This document shows positions 1 to 8,993 of a DNA stretch of 38,865 bases, piece by piece. The notes under the pieces are model-generated. The model was not told the origin of the DNA and made no database searches. It saw only the letters and a list, made by a program, of their open reading frames with translations. The stretch's first letter is position 1, and every line of letters starts with the position of its first letter. Source of the stretch: Streptomyces fumigatiscleroticus (GTDB lineage Bacteria > Actinomycetota > Actinomycetes > Streptomycetales > Streptomycetaceae). Both the position numbers and the translations under genes were made by a program. The stretch lies in contig NZ_BMQF01000035.1 of NCBI RefSeq assembly GCF_014647975.1, forward strand, positions 1-38,865, read 5' to 3'.

Positions 1-296
1 TGAAACCACGTCGACCCACCCTGACCAGCTAGTCAGCCACTCCCGCACAGCGGGGGAACCTCAGACCTCACCCGGCCCTGGCTTGGACGGCAGCACACAG
101 GCCCACATTTTCGTCGCCCATCGCTCCATGACGCGTTCGCTCGTACGCAAGAACCTCATCCGGCACGCCTGTCCCATCGCCTGCTCCGCAGTCTCACCCA
201 CGAGAGTGATCTCCGGTAGGGCAGTCGTGGCATGCGGAAGCGCGTCGGCCGACGTCCGCGTGGTCGAAAATCGTTCGAAGTTGCGCCGCAGGGTCG
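1..296. other. no recognisable gene
   Basis: I see no coding pattern that I can assign. Positions 42-54 form a small hairpin (CCCGC-ACA-GCGGG) followed by GGAACC, which superficially resembles an actinobacterial CRISPR repeat, but it occurs once only. Confidence 0.4.
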
Positions 297-470
297 ATGC
301 TCCGGCTCTACGTCGGGTTCCTGCTGCAGTGGCCGACCATCCCCACCCTGATCATGTTTCCGATCCTGGTCTACGTGTACGCCCGGCCGGCCCGTGGCGA
401 GGAACGCGAAGTCGCCGCCCAGTTCGGCGAACATGGACCGCCTACGCCGAGCGTACGCCGGTTCGAGGCG
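297..470 (+). pseudogene. isoprenylcysteine/phospholipid methyltransferase-like fragment
   Basis: The reading frame from 297 gives a membrane segment (LLQWPTIPTLIMFPILVYVY) followed by a basic/acidic stretch ending in AAQFGE at about 431. The expected continuation, WTAYAERTP, is found in a different frame immediately after, so a frameshift lies near 431. This order (last membrane helices, then EER...FGE.W..YA.RTP) is that of the C-terminus of the isoprenylcysteine carboxyl methyltransferase / PEMT family of membrane-bound SAM methyltransferases. Only about 55 residues remain, without the N-terminal helices, so it is a dead remnant. It runs head-on into the TcpC-like fragment on the other strand. 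Family assignment is by recognition of the sequence pattern, not by search. Confidence 0.55.
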
Positions 471-799
471 TCGTCGGTGTGGCTGCGCAGCCAGGCGCCG
501 GCGAACAGCTGCGCATAGCCGGACGAGTCGGCCGCGACGCTCGTACGGACCTCGGCCGGGTGGGGTGTGGGGGCGGCGGCGACCGTGGTCGGGCCGGACA
601 GCACCGCGACGCCCAGGGCGACGGACCCGGCCGCGATCGCGGTCAGCAGCGCCAGGCGCGGCAGGCGCACGCGGCGCCGCATCTTCTTCAGCCGGGCGCC
701 CGCGGCCATCGGCGGAGCCGCCTCGCTGGCCGCGGCCGGCGTGCCAGGGAACTCGGTCCAACTCCCAGGCCAGGGCGGATGATTGCTGACCTTGAGAGC
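466..799 (-). pseudogene. TcpC-like conjugal transfer protein, N-terminal fragment
   Basis: Read on the minus strand this gives a basic start (KKMRRRVRLPRLALL), one hydrophobic segment (LLTAIAAGSVALGVAVL), and then a periplasmic-side stretch (EVRTSVAADSSGYAQLFAGAWLRSHTDDA). That arrangement is typical of the TcpC/conjugative-transposon family of single-pass membrane proteins in Streptomyces integrative conjugative elements. The protein is cut off after about 110 residues at its junction with the methyltransferase fragment, so the soluble domains are missing. It implies that an integrative element once sat here or nearby. No other transfer gene (TraB, relaxase, integrase) is recognisable in the window. 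Confidence 0.55.
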
Positions 800-1219
800 A
801 CCCGGCGGCCCCGACCGTACCACCCGCGACGAAGGCCCCACCACGGGTCCGGGCGGGCGCAGTGCGGCGAAGCCGAGCCAGCGCCGTGGAGGCGGCCGGG
901 ACCGGCGACCGGGCCGGCGGCTCGGGACGGCCAGAGGCACGAACCACGCCGGGCCCGGGTGCGCACCGCCTTCCGGAGTCCGCGCCCGTGGTCCGACTGC
1001 ACAGGCCCGGTTGCGCACGCCGACTGCTCAGGGCCACCGGCCCGTTGCGCGACCGCGTGCGCACTGAGCCGAGATCGATCTGGTCTCGTAGTTGGTCAAG
1101 CGCACGGTCGTGGTCATATGTCCGTGCGCTGTGCGGCGGCTCCGGCGAGGGTGCGGTGCAGCGTGGGCAGGCTCGGCCCCGTCGGGTTCGGGGCCGAGCA
1201 CCCAGGCGTTTGCCGGAGC
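800..1219. other. no recognisable gene
   Basis: Long open frames cross this stretch on both strands, but none shows a family pattern. I treat them as consequences of high GC. Confidence 0.4.
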
Positions 1220-2005
1220 CTCGGTCGGGCGGGGTGAGGACGTGGAGTTCCTCGGCGACGCGGGGCACGAGCTGGAGGCGGCGGGTGTGGTGCTTCACCG
1301 CGGTCTTTCCGGCGCCGGTGCGGCACGCCGACCCGGCCGGGACGTGGCCGGGAGCGCATGAAGTCGCGGTACTGGCGGTAGGAGTCGAACTCCTCGGCGG
1401 TGACCTGTGCGAAGTCGCCGAGACTGAGCCCGTCGATGAATGGGAGATCAATCTCCAGGATCGGTCGGACCACCCGGCTGGCGAGAGGCTTGGTCCTCGC
1501 CAGATCCACGGCTCGGCCGTGCTCCACCAAGAAGTCAGCGGACCGGTCCCTGAACGAAGGGAGCGGACCAGCCTGGACATCCCTGTCGAGCCGGCCCCGG
1601 CCCGCCCCGACAGCCGCCGATAGTCCAACGCTGCCACTGACCTAACTCGGCAAGGTCCTTGGTCACCATCCCGTAACGCCATGTTGTGACTGTGTGTCGG
1701 AATGGTTCGCCCGTATCCGGGTTGCCGTGGGTGCCGGAGGTCTCTCGGCGCTCCCCGAGTTCGTGCACCGCTTTGATGCCGTGGTCGGACAACAGCATCG
1801 TGTCCGCGACCAGGACCAACCGCTTGGTGACGTTCGTGAAGCACCCCACGTCCGAGGAGAGCCCGACGTAATAGGGCGAGGCCGAGGTGGTCTTCGCGCG
1901 CAGGAGACGCTCGTATGTGTGATAGACCGTGCGACCGTACGTGACGGCGACGTCTTGGACAGACGCCCTCTTCTGCCTCGAGAGCGAGTCGTAGAACTCG
2001 TTCAT
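1220..2005 (-). pseudogene. unrecognised conserved-looking protein, broken by two frameshifts
   Basis: A plausible start at 2005 gives MNEFYDSLSRQKRASVQDVA and continues with well-formed protein sequence (TYGRTVYHTYERLLRAK; YYVGLSSDVGCFTNVTKRL; RHTVTTWRYGMVTKDLAELGQW) to about 1600. The sense then moves to a second frame (FRDRSADFLVEHGRAVDLAR; EIDLPFIDGLSLGDFAQV; EEFDSYRQYRDFMR) to about 1350. It resumes in a third frame (KHHTRRLQLVPRVAEELHVL) to about 1220. Each segment ends where the next begins, as expected for one gene with two indels. I do not recognise the family. The composition is of a soluble, mainly helical protein of about 260 residues. Its neighbours are also remnants. Confidence 0.5.
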
Positions 2006-2440
2006 GCAAGCCGCCACGGGCCGGTTCTGCCAGGCTCGGTGTCTCTGCCACGCTCGCCGTCCACGTCGGAACATGCGCAAAGCATGATAGGTGGCCGAGC
2101 GCTCAGTCCAGCAGTCGGCATCTTGAGCTCTCTGCCGGCCCCTCCGAGGCTTGGCGACTCCTCCCGGACGGTGATCGGTCCCCGGGGAGAGACGTCAGCT
2201 CCGCCTGCCCCTCGTCGTCATCGTCCGGCTCGACCGCGTCCGGGTCGCGCAGAGGCAGCAGGGCACCGGCCTCCGGGGTGGAGGCCCCGACTGTGCCCTC
2301 CGCCAGGTGCGCAGGTCAAGAGCACGGACGGTGTGGGTCGGTGATCCACTGCACGAAGCGTTCGACCGCGGTGTCCGCCACGCGCCCGTGCCTGCGCCTA
2401 CCACGGTGACGCACATCGCCGGCTCGGCCATCATGCCCCA
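2006..2440. other. no recognisable gene
   Basis: I see no assignable gene. A short minus-strand run (ADTAVERFVQWITDP, stop near 2322) looks protein-like but is too short to name. Confidence 0.35.
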
Positions 2441-2560
2441 GCGCTTACCGAACTCAACGAGCTGCTCACGGCCACGCAGGCCGCGGCGCTGCTGGGTTTC
2501 CACCAGATCGCCACCTACCCGCGCGAGCGCCCCGGCTACTTCCCCGGACCGGACGATCAG
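2441..2560 (+). pseudogene. helix-turn-helix protein fragment
   Basis: The plus-strand frame reads ALTELNELLTATQAAALLGF and then ATYPRERPGYFPGPD. LLTATQAAALLG resembles the helix-turn-helix of excisionase/MerR-like small DNA-binding proteins, and the Y.RERPG.FP.P tail is usual in small actinobacterial HTH proteins that follow it. No start codon with an SD sequence and no upstream domain are visible, and the frame runs into the antisense remnant. I read it as a fragment. Confidence 0.35.
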
Positions 2561-2896
2561 CGCTCCTCGCCGAGCAGGCCCGCCTCCCGCTCCGCCGCAC
2601 GCACCGCCATGCCTTCGAAGGCCAGGGCGGCCGGCGTCTCCTGGCCTTGCGCCAGGACCAACATCCCCAGCGACTCCTCACGGCTGTGCGCACCGGGGAA
2701 ACCCGCCCGGTCGCAGGCGGTACGCAGCTGGTCGTCCGTCAGCTGTGCACAGCGTGTGGTGAGCTCGCTCCGGTCGTCCTCAAGGCCCTGGTCACAGGGC
2801 GTTCCCCTCGTACAGCAGCCGCCGCAGCCGCGTGTCGGCGGCTGTGGCCCACTCCGCGGCAAGGGCAAGAAGGCGCTCGGTGGTCGTCGTCATCAT
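2557..2896 (-). pseudogene. small helical hypothetical protein, frameshifted
   Basis: A start at 2896 or 2893 gives MTTTTERLLALAAEWATAAD and then RLRRLLYEGNAL, ending at a stop at 2792. The sense continues in another frame as LEDDRSELTTRCAQLTDDQL and on through FPGAHSREESLGMLVLAQGQ to GLLGEER and a stop at 2557. Together this is one helical protein of about 110 residues broken by a single indel near 2800. I do not recognise the family and give no function. Confidence 0.45.
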
Positions 2897-3259
2897 GGTC
2901 AGTATGCCTGTCACGGTGCAGGTGGGAGCGCGAGGTGCCCAGACGGAGCCGGCCGCGGGCGTCGCACTGCGGCCGTGGCAGCCGGGGGCGAGCGGGCGGC
3001 CGAGTTGACGGCCTTGCGCGGCCGTCGGCCGATGGCCAGCGGCAGGTCGCGTTCGGAGGCGACTCCGCACAGCGAGCAGGAGCAGCTTCTCCGGACCAAG
3101 GCATGTGAGGGCCTCTCCGCCTGTTCCTCGGACGTCGTGATCCACCGGGGAGAACCCGGGAGCCGTGCACCGTCACCACCGAGGTCTCCCGCTGCCGGGG
3201 GCCGCAACGCGGGCCTGACGATCTCGGCAGAGAAAGCAGTTGCCCCCCCGTGGTTTCTC
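2897..3259. other. no recognisable gene
   Basis: This separates the broken helical gene from the ATPase gene. No family pattern, operator or clear promoter is visible. Confidence 0.4.
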
Positions 3260-3799
3260 ATGAACGATCCGGGTGTGACCACGTTGTTTCTGACAGTCGG
3301 CCTGCCGGGGGCCGGAAAGACCACAAGGGCCCGGCAGTTGGCCAGGGAGCACAACGCGCTTCGGTTGACGCCTGATGAGTGGATGATTCCGCTGTTCGGT
3401 GAGCCGGAGGCGGACGGGAAGCGCGATGTCCTGGAAGGACGGCTGCTCTCGCTTGCCCTGGAGGCGCTGCGACTTGAAACCAACGTGGTCCTGGACTTCG
3501 GCTGCTGGTCTCGTGACGAGAGGTCCGCCATCCGCTGGTTGGTGGAGTCTGTAGGCGCGTCCTGCGACCTCGTGTACGTGCCGGTGGATCTGGAGACTCA
3601 ACGCGCTCGGATCGCCCATCGCCAGTCGACGACTCCACATCAGACCTTCCCGATGAGCGAGGCGGACCTCTTGCACTGGAGGACCCTGTTCCAGGAGCCC
3701 AACGCCGCGGAAATCGACGGGCACGAGATCGGCAGTCCCCCTCCTGGTTGGCCGGGGTGGCGCGAGTGGGCCGCCGATCGGTGGCCGTCTTTCACGTGA
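3260..3799 (+). CDS. P-loop AAA-type ATPase / kinase-like protein (AAA_33 type)
   Basis: This is an intact 179-residue protein. Residues 9-20 hold a Walker A motif (TVGLPGAGKTTR), followed at about 80-90 by a Walker B-like strand (NVVLDFGCWSRDE). R and D positions and a C-terminal LID-like helical part (YVPVDLETQRARIAHRQ) follow. The layout is that of small single-domain nucleotide or substrate kinases such as AAA_33, zeta-toxin-like and chloramphenicol-phosphotransferase-like proteins. These transfer the gamma-phosphate of ATP to a small substrate, which cannot be told here. The ATG at 3260 was chosen because it begins just before the P-loop, as in the family. A GTG at 3275 is the alternative, and SD support is weak for both. 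No operon partner is visible, and it converges on the solenoid gene. Confidence 0.75.
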   Translation: MNDPGVTTLFLTVGLPGAGKTTRARQLAREHNALRLTPDEWMIPLFGEPEADGKRDVLEGRLLSLALEALRLETNVVLDFGCWSRDERSAIRWLVESVGASCDLVYVPVDLETQRARIAHRQSTTPHQTFPMSEADLLHWRTLFQEPNAAEIDGHEIGSPPPGWPGWREWAADRWPSFT

Positions 3800-3844
3800 C
3801 GCCATATGTCATGTCATGGGCTCGGATCGCGGCGGTGAGGTCGC

Positions 3845-6800
3845 TCAGCGCAACTGGTCCTGGGCGTACGGCAGGTTGCCGCCCGTCCACTGGCGGTGGG
3901 CGTGGCGGGTGATGTTCAGGGTTACGGGGATCGCGATGAGGGTGAAGATGCAGGCGGTCGCTACGGGGGTGGCGGGGAAGAAGCGGGGGGACCAGTGATG
4001 GGTGAGGCCGACGGCTGAGCACCAGGCGCCCAGTAGTTGGGAGGCGAGTACGAGCACTTCGAGGGAGAGGAACGTGCTGCGGGGCGGTGGTGCGTCGTGA
4101 GAGGGGCGGAACGGGAGCGGCCACATGACCGCCGCGTATCGGACGGCGTGGACGCCCAGGCTGATCCAGAGGCCGGGGGTGCCCAGGAAGGGAAACAGAT
4201 TGCCGCCTCGCCAGGCGGTGCGACGCGGCCGGAGCCGGGGAGCTGTCGCCATGAGGGCGGCGGCTGCTGTAATCCGGAATGGGCCGCGGTGCCCGCCTGC
4301 GAGGTGTGCCATCAGTCCGACGGCGAGCCAGGTCAGGGCTAGGAATCCTGGGTACCAGAGCGCCGCTGTCAGGATACGGGACAGCGTGTGAGTGGCGCTG
4401 CTGCCCGGGGGCGGACGGGTGGGGACGGGCGGACCGTCGTCTCGGAAGGTGCGCAGGTCGTGGATCTGCTCCCAGATGCGCCCGGGCAACGCCGGGTCGA
4501 GTTCGCGGGCTGCCGGGGCGACTGTCATCAGGTATGCCGTGATCGCGACTGGGTCTCGGTCCGACGGTACTGTGCCCCGTTCGGTGACGGCGGAGACGGC
4601 GCCCTGGGCGATCATGCCGACCGGGTCGTCGCCGGAGCGCGCCAGGCTCGCCAGGAGCTCGGGTCGTTCTCTGCGCAACCGATGGGAGTGCCGAGCGGCG
4701 TCCGCCAGGACCTCCTGGGCTGGGCGGCCCTGGGGCAACGCCAGCCCCAGCTCGATCAGCACGGCCACGGTGTCGGCGTCCGGCTGCTCCTCGACCAGGT
4801 CGCGCAGCGCCCGCACCTGCGCTGGGCCGAGGCTGGGAGCGATCCAGAGGCAGGCGGCCAGCAGCTCGGGGAGTGCGCCGGGGATCTCGGCTGGCGGACG
4901 CATCAGGGTGAGCGCGGCGTCCACCGCTCGCTGCGAACCGATCCGGATCCGTGCGGTGCACTCCCGAAGTCGTGTCGCCGGGGTGTCCAAGTGTGCGAGC
5001 AGGCCGGCCATCTCGGCGACGGCGGCCTCGTCGTTGAGGTCCTCCAGCATTTCCGTCACGACGAACACGTGGCGGGGCCAGTCCTCGGCATCGGAGAACG
5101 CGGTGAGCACCGCCTCGCGCAGCAGTGCGCGGGCCTCACTCGGCAGGCTCAGCGGACGACGGCGCGCGGCCGGCGTGACTTCGCGGTTGCCGAGAGCGTC
5201 GAAGGCTGCGGCGAGGGACTGGATCCTCAGCACGGGGTCTCCGAGTTCCGCCATACGTCGTAGGACGCGGTCTAGGGCTGCCATCCACCCCAGCTCTACG
5301 GCTGGTCGGATCATCGCCGCGTACAGCGGCATGACCTCCTTGGGCGGGTTGAAGAAGTCATCGAACCTTCTCGTGGCCCGCACAGCACGCCTGAGCGCGC
5401 CTCGGCTGTCCCGCGCCGAGCCCAGGAGACGGTAGGCGTCGGCCAAGGAGGTCCACGTCTGAACGGCCGCTGCGGTCGCGCGGGCGCTGTCCTGTCTGTC
5501 GGAGTGTCTCTGCGCGTCTTTGAGTCCGCGTCGGCCGGCCCTTCCCGAGCCCATCGATCGGCGCATGCTGTGGGTGTGTGCAAGTGCCGACAGATAGCTG
5601 AGGAAGCCGCCTGCCGTGCGGAAGAGCGAACGGGAGGCGTGGCGGCGGCTGACCGCCCGGACCAGAGCCAGAGCAGCCTCGGTATCCCCGGTCTTGGCCA
5701 ACTCGTGGGCCAGCTGGGCTCTGGCCGGATCGAAGGTTCGGCCCGCCGGAGCCCGGGCGGCGATCATGCGCAGCCCGGTGCTGTCCCCGGCTGCCGCGCG
5801 GGCGGGCGCGACCCTGGTGGCGAGGTCGGCGAAGTCGAGCGTGCCGTCAAGGGCGGTGTCCAGCGCCCGTCCCCAGTCGAGCCGAGCCGTATCGACGATC
5901 GTGGTGATGGTCTTCGGGTCGGCCCGCATACTCGCGACGAGCTCCATCAGGACCTCGACGACCCCTCCGTGGCCTCTGGTGAGCCGGCTGGTCTGGGCGA
6001 TCGCGGCATCGAGGAGACGGCTCGCGGTGGCGGCCTCCCCCACATGGTGGAGCGCGGTGGCAAGCCGCGCGGTGGCGTAGCAGCGGACGAGGAGATTGCG
6101 CTCCTGCTCGTCCTGCATCGCCGCCGGATCGAGTGGATCGTCCAGGTTCAGCGCTTCCAGCCGAGTGGGGCCGAATCGTGTCCTGACGAGTAGTTCCTGT
6201 TCCTCCTTGTCGAGCCGGTCCAGCCGTCGGAACGCCTCGTGGACGAGCCGTTGGACGTGTTCGCCCGCTTCGGGCAGGATCAGAGCTCCGGCCCAGGCGA
6301 GGAGCGCGGCCTCCTCCGCCTCCAGCCGGAGCGACGCGCCGAGACCTCGGGTCACCACATTGAACTGACTCGATCTCCATGTGGTTGGATCGTCGAAGTC
6401 CTGTTCCCGCAGCATCGTGTCCAGGCCCTGATCCATATGATGCGCGCTGCCCAGCTCGGCGGCCCTGGTGAAGACGGCCCGGGCCCGCTCCGGCTCCCCG
6501 CCCTCGGCCATGCCGACCGCGATGACGGCGAGGGCGATCTGCTTCCGGCCGTATCGGGAGAACAGCGGGCGGGGCTGGTCCTCGCTCAAGATGTTCTCGA
6601 CCAGCCGCTCGAGCCTGGGGACGTCCCCCGCGGCGGCCATCGCCCGGGTCACCGCGCGCAGGGGCCTGACCAGGAGGTTGCCGTCGGAGTCGAGTTCACG
6701 GTCCACGTTGTGGAGGGCCCTCAGCGCAGCCGCCAGATGCCGGCACGGATCGGTACCGACCGCGGCCAGATCGAGGTATGCCTCGGTGACCAGCAGCCAG

Positions 6801-7396
6801 GACGACGCGCCCGCGGTCGCGGTGGAGGCCAGCCGGCGCTCGGCCTGGGCGGCCAGATCGGTGGGCGTGGCGCCCAGGTCGTGCATGCCTCGGGCGGACG
6901 CTGCGAGCAGCCGCCCGGCCCGCGCGTCATCGGCGAGGCCGACGGCCAGGGACGCGGACTGCTGCCAGAGCTCGGCCGCCTTACCCGGCTCGGCCGTCAG
7001 GCCCCGTGCGATCGCCTGCACCGCCGAGGCCCGTTCGTAGGGAGCGGCGATCATCGCGACGGATGCCAGCGCCTGGCTCGGCCGTCCGGCTGCGGCGAGC
7101 GCCGCCAGGGACTCGGGCGGCAGCTCGGTGACGATCGTGTTCAGCATCGCGGCGAGGACGCACAGGCGCAGGAAGGCAGGCAGCTCCTCAGCGTCGTTGG
7201 GGCGGTGGGCCAACGCGAGGATCACGTCCCGGGACAGCGACGGATAGGCGTCGAGGCCGAGATACCTGCGCTTGCGGTCCAGCCAGGCGGGCGCGATCAG
7301 CTCCCGCAGCTCGGCTACGTCGCCGATCTCGGAGAGGTGTTCGGCGTAGTGTTCCAGCCCGTAGAGGATTCGCTCCATGTCGCTCGGCGACGTCAC
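3845..7396 (-). CDS. giant alpha-solenoid protein with C-terminal membrane domain; receptor-like third gene of the STAND operon
   Basis: This is a 1183-residue protein. Residues 1 to about 1000 are almost entirely amphipathic helices of 30-40-residue period (for example ALASVAMIAAPYERASAVQA, ALALVRAVSRRHASRSLFRT), in the style of TPR or other alpha-solenoid repeats. The N-terminus (MERILYGLEHYAEHLSEIGD) looks like the helical linker that in single-chain STAND proteins follows the winged-helix part, so the sensor region seems to have been split off as its own gene. From about residue 1010 there are about five hydrophobic segments (1010-1035, 1041-1055, 1067-1092, 1108-1130, 1142-1163), which place the C-terminus in the membrane. 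Its start codon overlaps the stop of the NTPase gene by 4 bases (ATGA, 7393-7396), so translation is probably coupled. I infer ligand sensing and scaffolding from this layout. No enzymatic motif is visible. Confidence 0.75.
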   Translation of the reverse strand: MTSPSDMERILYGLEHYAEHLSEIGDVAELRELIAPAWLDRKRRYLGLDAYPSLSRDVILALAHRPNDAEELPAFLRLCVLAAMLNTIVTELPPESLAALAAAGRPSQALASVAMIAAPYERASAVQAIARGLTAEPGKAAELWQQSASLAVGLADDARAGRLLAASARGMHDLGATPTDLAAQAERRLASTATAGASSWLLVTEAYLDLAAVGTDPCRHLAAALRALHNVDRELDSDGNLLVRPLRAVTRAMAAAGDVPRLERLVENILSEDQPRPLFSRYGRKQIALAVIAVGMAEGGEPERARAVFTRAAELGSAHHMDQGLDTMLREQDFDDPTTWRSSQFNVVTRGLGASLRLEAEEAALLAWAGALILPEAGEHVQRLVHEAFRRLDRLDKEEQELLVRTRFGPTRLEALNLDDPLDPAAMQDEQERNLLVRCYATARLATALHHVGEAATASRLLDAAIAQTSRLTRGHGGVVEVLMELVASMRADPKTITTIVDTARLDWGRALDTALDGTLDFADLATRVAPARAAAGDSTGLRMIAARAPAGRTFDPARAQLAHELAKTGDTEAALALVRAVSRRHASRSLFRTAGGFLSYLSALAHTHSMRRSMGSGRAGRRGLKDAQRHSDRQDSARATAAAVQTWTSLADAYRLLGSARDSRGALRRAVRATRRFDDFFNPPKEVMPLYAAMIRPAVELGWMAALDRVLRRMAELGDPVLRIQSLAAAFDALGNREVTPAARRRPLSLPSEARALLREAVLTAFSDAEDWPRHVFVVTEMLEDLNDEAAVAEMAGLLAHLDTPATRLRECTARIRIGSQRAVDAALTLMRPPAEIPGALPELLAACLWIAPSLGPAQVRALRDLVEEQPDADTVAVLIELGLALPQGRPAQEVLADAARHSHRLRRERPELLASLARSGDDPVGMIAQGAVSAVTERGTVPSDRDPVAITAYLMTVAPAARELDPALPGRIWEQIHDLRTFRDDGPPVPTRPPPGSSATHTLSRILTAALWYPGFLALTWLAVGLMAHLAGGHRGPFRITAAAALMATAPRLRPRRTAWRGGNLFPFLGTPGLWISLGVHAVRYAAVMWPLPFRPSHDAPPPRSTFLSLEVLVLASQLLGAWCSAVGLTHHWSPRFFPATPVATACIFTLIAIPVTLNITRHAHRQWTGGNLPYAQDQLR

Positions 7397-8817
7397 GGCA
7401 GGCCGTCCCCGAAGAGAAGACGCTTCAGGTCCGCGGCGATACGCCGGTTGGCGTCCATCAGGCTGATGTCCCCGATCTCATCCTTGGCCTGGAGGAAGTC
7501 ACGGAAGCTCGCATGGTAGATCCGGTAGCGGCCGTCCTGAACGTGCACGAACTCGCGCCAGGCGCGTAGTGCGTCCTGAACGCGGCCGGTGGGCAGTCCC
7601 GTCCAGGACGCGAGATGCGCCGGACGGACCGGTTCGCGTGCCGCCGCCAGGAACACGATCACCGGCTCCCGGTAGGCGAACCAGAGTTCGGAGTCCGTCC
7701 CGCGCATGTGACGCCAGTGACTCTCGTAGTAGGCCTGGAGCCCCTGCGGCAGATCGCCGAGCCCGCTCGCGCCGAGTCGCCCGTCCTCGATCGCCGGCAG
7801 CACGTGGTGCAGATACATGAAGTTGCCCTCGGCCTTGCCGAGCAGGGTCTCCACGAACTCCGCCGTGGGGATCCGCTGGGCGGCGAGAAGCGCACGCATC
7901 ACGGGCCGGGCGGCGAAGACCTCCAGATACTCGGCGACGTCCGCCAGGTTGGCCGCCGATCCGGCGTCCAGAAGGAAGAACTCCCGGGACTCGACGTGCA
8001 AGCGGAGGTCGGCGTGGTCACGGGGGCGGGTGGACACCACGAAGAACACGCCGTCGGGCAGCCGGGTGGGCAGGTACAGCAGGTTCGCGCGCGGATCGCC
8101 GCTGTCCCAGACCTCGTCGAGGGCGTCCACCGTCACCACGACAGGCCCGCTCACGGACCGAGCGGCCTCCGTCAGCAGGCCACTCAGGAACACACCGTCC
8201 CGTGCAGCCTCCACCGGCAGCAGGGAGGGACGGTCCAGCCGGAACGCAGCGATGACCTGGGCGCTGACGCTTTCCAGGAACTGTTCGGCGCGGTTCACAC
8301 CCAGTGCTCCGACCACGAAGTGGTGTGGGTATCCGCGCTCGGCGACCAGGTGTGCGAGCAGCGCCGTCTTGCCGACCCCAGGCTCGCCCTCGATGACGAA
8401 GTAGCCCGATCGGTGCGCCGTGATGAACCGGTCAATGGCGTCGAGCGCGAATCGCCTGCCGACGAAGCCAGCGGTCTTGTCGGCGATCAGATCGGTGAAG
8501 CTGATCAGTTTGCGCGCGAGGGGCGCGTAGGCCTCACCGTGAAAGTGCTGGTAGACAGTGTTGTTGTCGCCGATCGTCACGCCGCGCGAGTCGGTGATCC
8601 GGTGCACGGTGCTGCCGTCGCCGATGGCGTTGCCCTCGATGTCGCCGCCGGCCCCCATACCGCCGCGCACTTCCACCCGCCGCGGACCGTCGACCGGGGC
8701 AGCGACGTCCGTCGCCGGCGCGTGCGGGTCCGCTTCCGCGCGGGGCTCAGCCGGGGTGCCCGTTTCCGTGCCGGTACCGGCGGGGCGTTTTCTCCGGCGC
8801 CAGGGCAGCGGGGTCAT
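7393..8817 (-). CDS. STAND/NACHT-like P-loop NTPase with N-terminal amyloid-like motif
   Basis: The protein has 474 residues. Residues 1-45 are low-complexity and charged. Residues 55-67 (GAGGDIEGNAIGD) and 79-88 (GVTIGDNNTV) form a Gly/Asn/Asp beta-type motif that also appears twice in the preceding gene. A short linker ends in FVGRR (118-122). The Walker A motif is GEPGVGKT (144-151), Walker B is VVTVDALDE (227-235), and a sensor-1-like strand is VSTRP (261-265). A winged-helix-like region contains EGNFMYLHHVL (about 330) and ends with YRIYHASFRDFL (431-442), a signature often seen in actinobacterial STAND proteins. Such ATPases act as signal-dependent oligomerising switches in immunity and cell death. 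The normal C-terminal sensor repeats are absent and are probably supplied by the next gene. The ATG at 8817 overlaps the upstream stop by 4 bases. An upstream open frame without family features was excluded. Confidence 0.82.
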   Translation of the reverse strand: MTPLPWRRRKRPAGTGTETGTPAEPRAEADPHAPATDVAAPVDGPRRVEVRGGMGAGGDIEGNAIGDGSTVHRITDSRGVTIGDNNTVYQHFHGEAYAPLARKLISFTDLIADKTAGFVGRRFALDAIDRFITAHRSGYFVIEGEPGVGKTALLAHLVAERGYPHHFVVGALGVNRAEQFLESVSAQVIAAFRLDRPSLLPVEAARDGVFLSGLLTEAARSVSGPVVVTVDALDEVWDSGDPRANLLYLPTRLPDGVFFVVSTRPRDHADLRLHVESREFFLLDAGSAANLADVAEYLEVFAARPVMRALLAAQRIPTAEFVETLLGKAEGNFMYLHHVLPAIEDGRLGASGLGDLPQGLQAYYESHWRHMRGTDSELWFAYREPVIVFLAAAREPVRPAHLASWTGLPTGRVQDALRAWREFVHVQDGRYRIYHASFRDFLQAKDEIGDISLMDANRRIAADLKRLLFGDGLP

Positions 8818-8993
8818 CGGCGGCTGTCGTCGCCGAAGGCGTTGTCGTTGATGTCGCCGCCGGCCGCCACCGCGCCCGGGCCGGCCTGGACTTCGTCGCC
8901 GCTCCGCCCCGGTGCCCCGGGGCGGCCGGGTGTGCGCGGGCCTGAGGCCTGCGACCGGTCGCCGAAGGCGTTGCCGGTGATGTTCCCGCCAGC
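8617..8993 (-). repeat. shared G-G-[DN]-I-x-x-N-A-[FI]-G-D motif (three copies across two genes)
   Basis: Copies lie at about 8955-8993 (AGGNITGNAFGDR) and 8826-8864 (AGGDINDNAFGDD) in the membrane protein, and at 8617-8655 (GAGGDIEGNAIGD) in the NTPase. Gly, Asn, Asp and a hydrophobic residue recur at the same spacing, which suggests short beta-arches. The copies sit at the C-terminus of one protein and the N-terminus of the other. Confidence 0.8.

Noticed and set aside
38..60. CRISPR-like repeat (small CCCGC/GCGGG hairpin followed by GGAACC)
   Set aside because: It occurs once only, with no spacer-repeat periodicity and no cas genes in the window.
156..2051. A 631-codon open frame on the minus strand
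   Set aside because: Arg/Pro-rich, no family pattern, and it overlaps several recognisable remnants in other frames; it is open only because of high GC.
2557..2896. Programmed frameshift in the small helical gene
   Set aside because: No slippery sequence is visible, and neighbouring genes are decayed; a plain indel is simpler.
3792..4961. Long frame antisense to or overlapping the solenoid gene
   Set aside because: The solenoid frame has clear helical periodicity, membrane helices and a coupled start; the other frame is Arg/Pro-rich noise.
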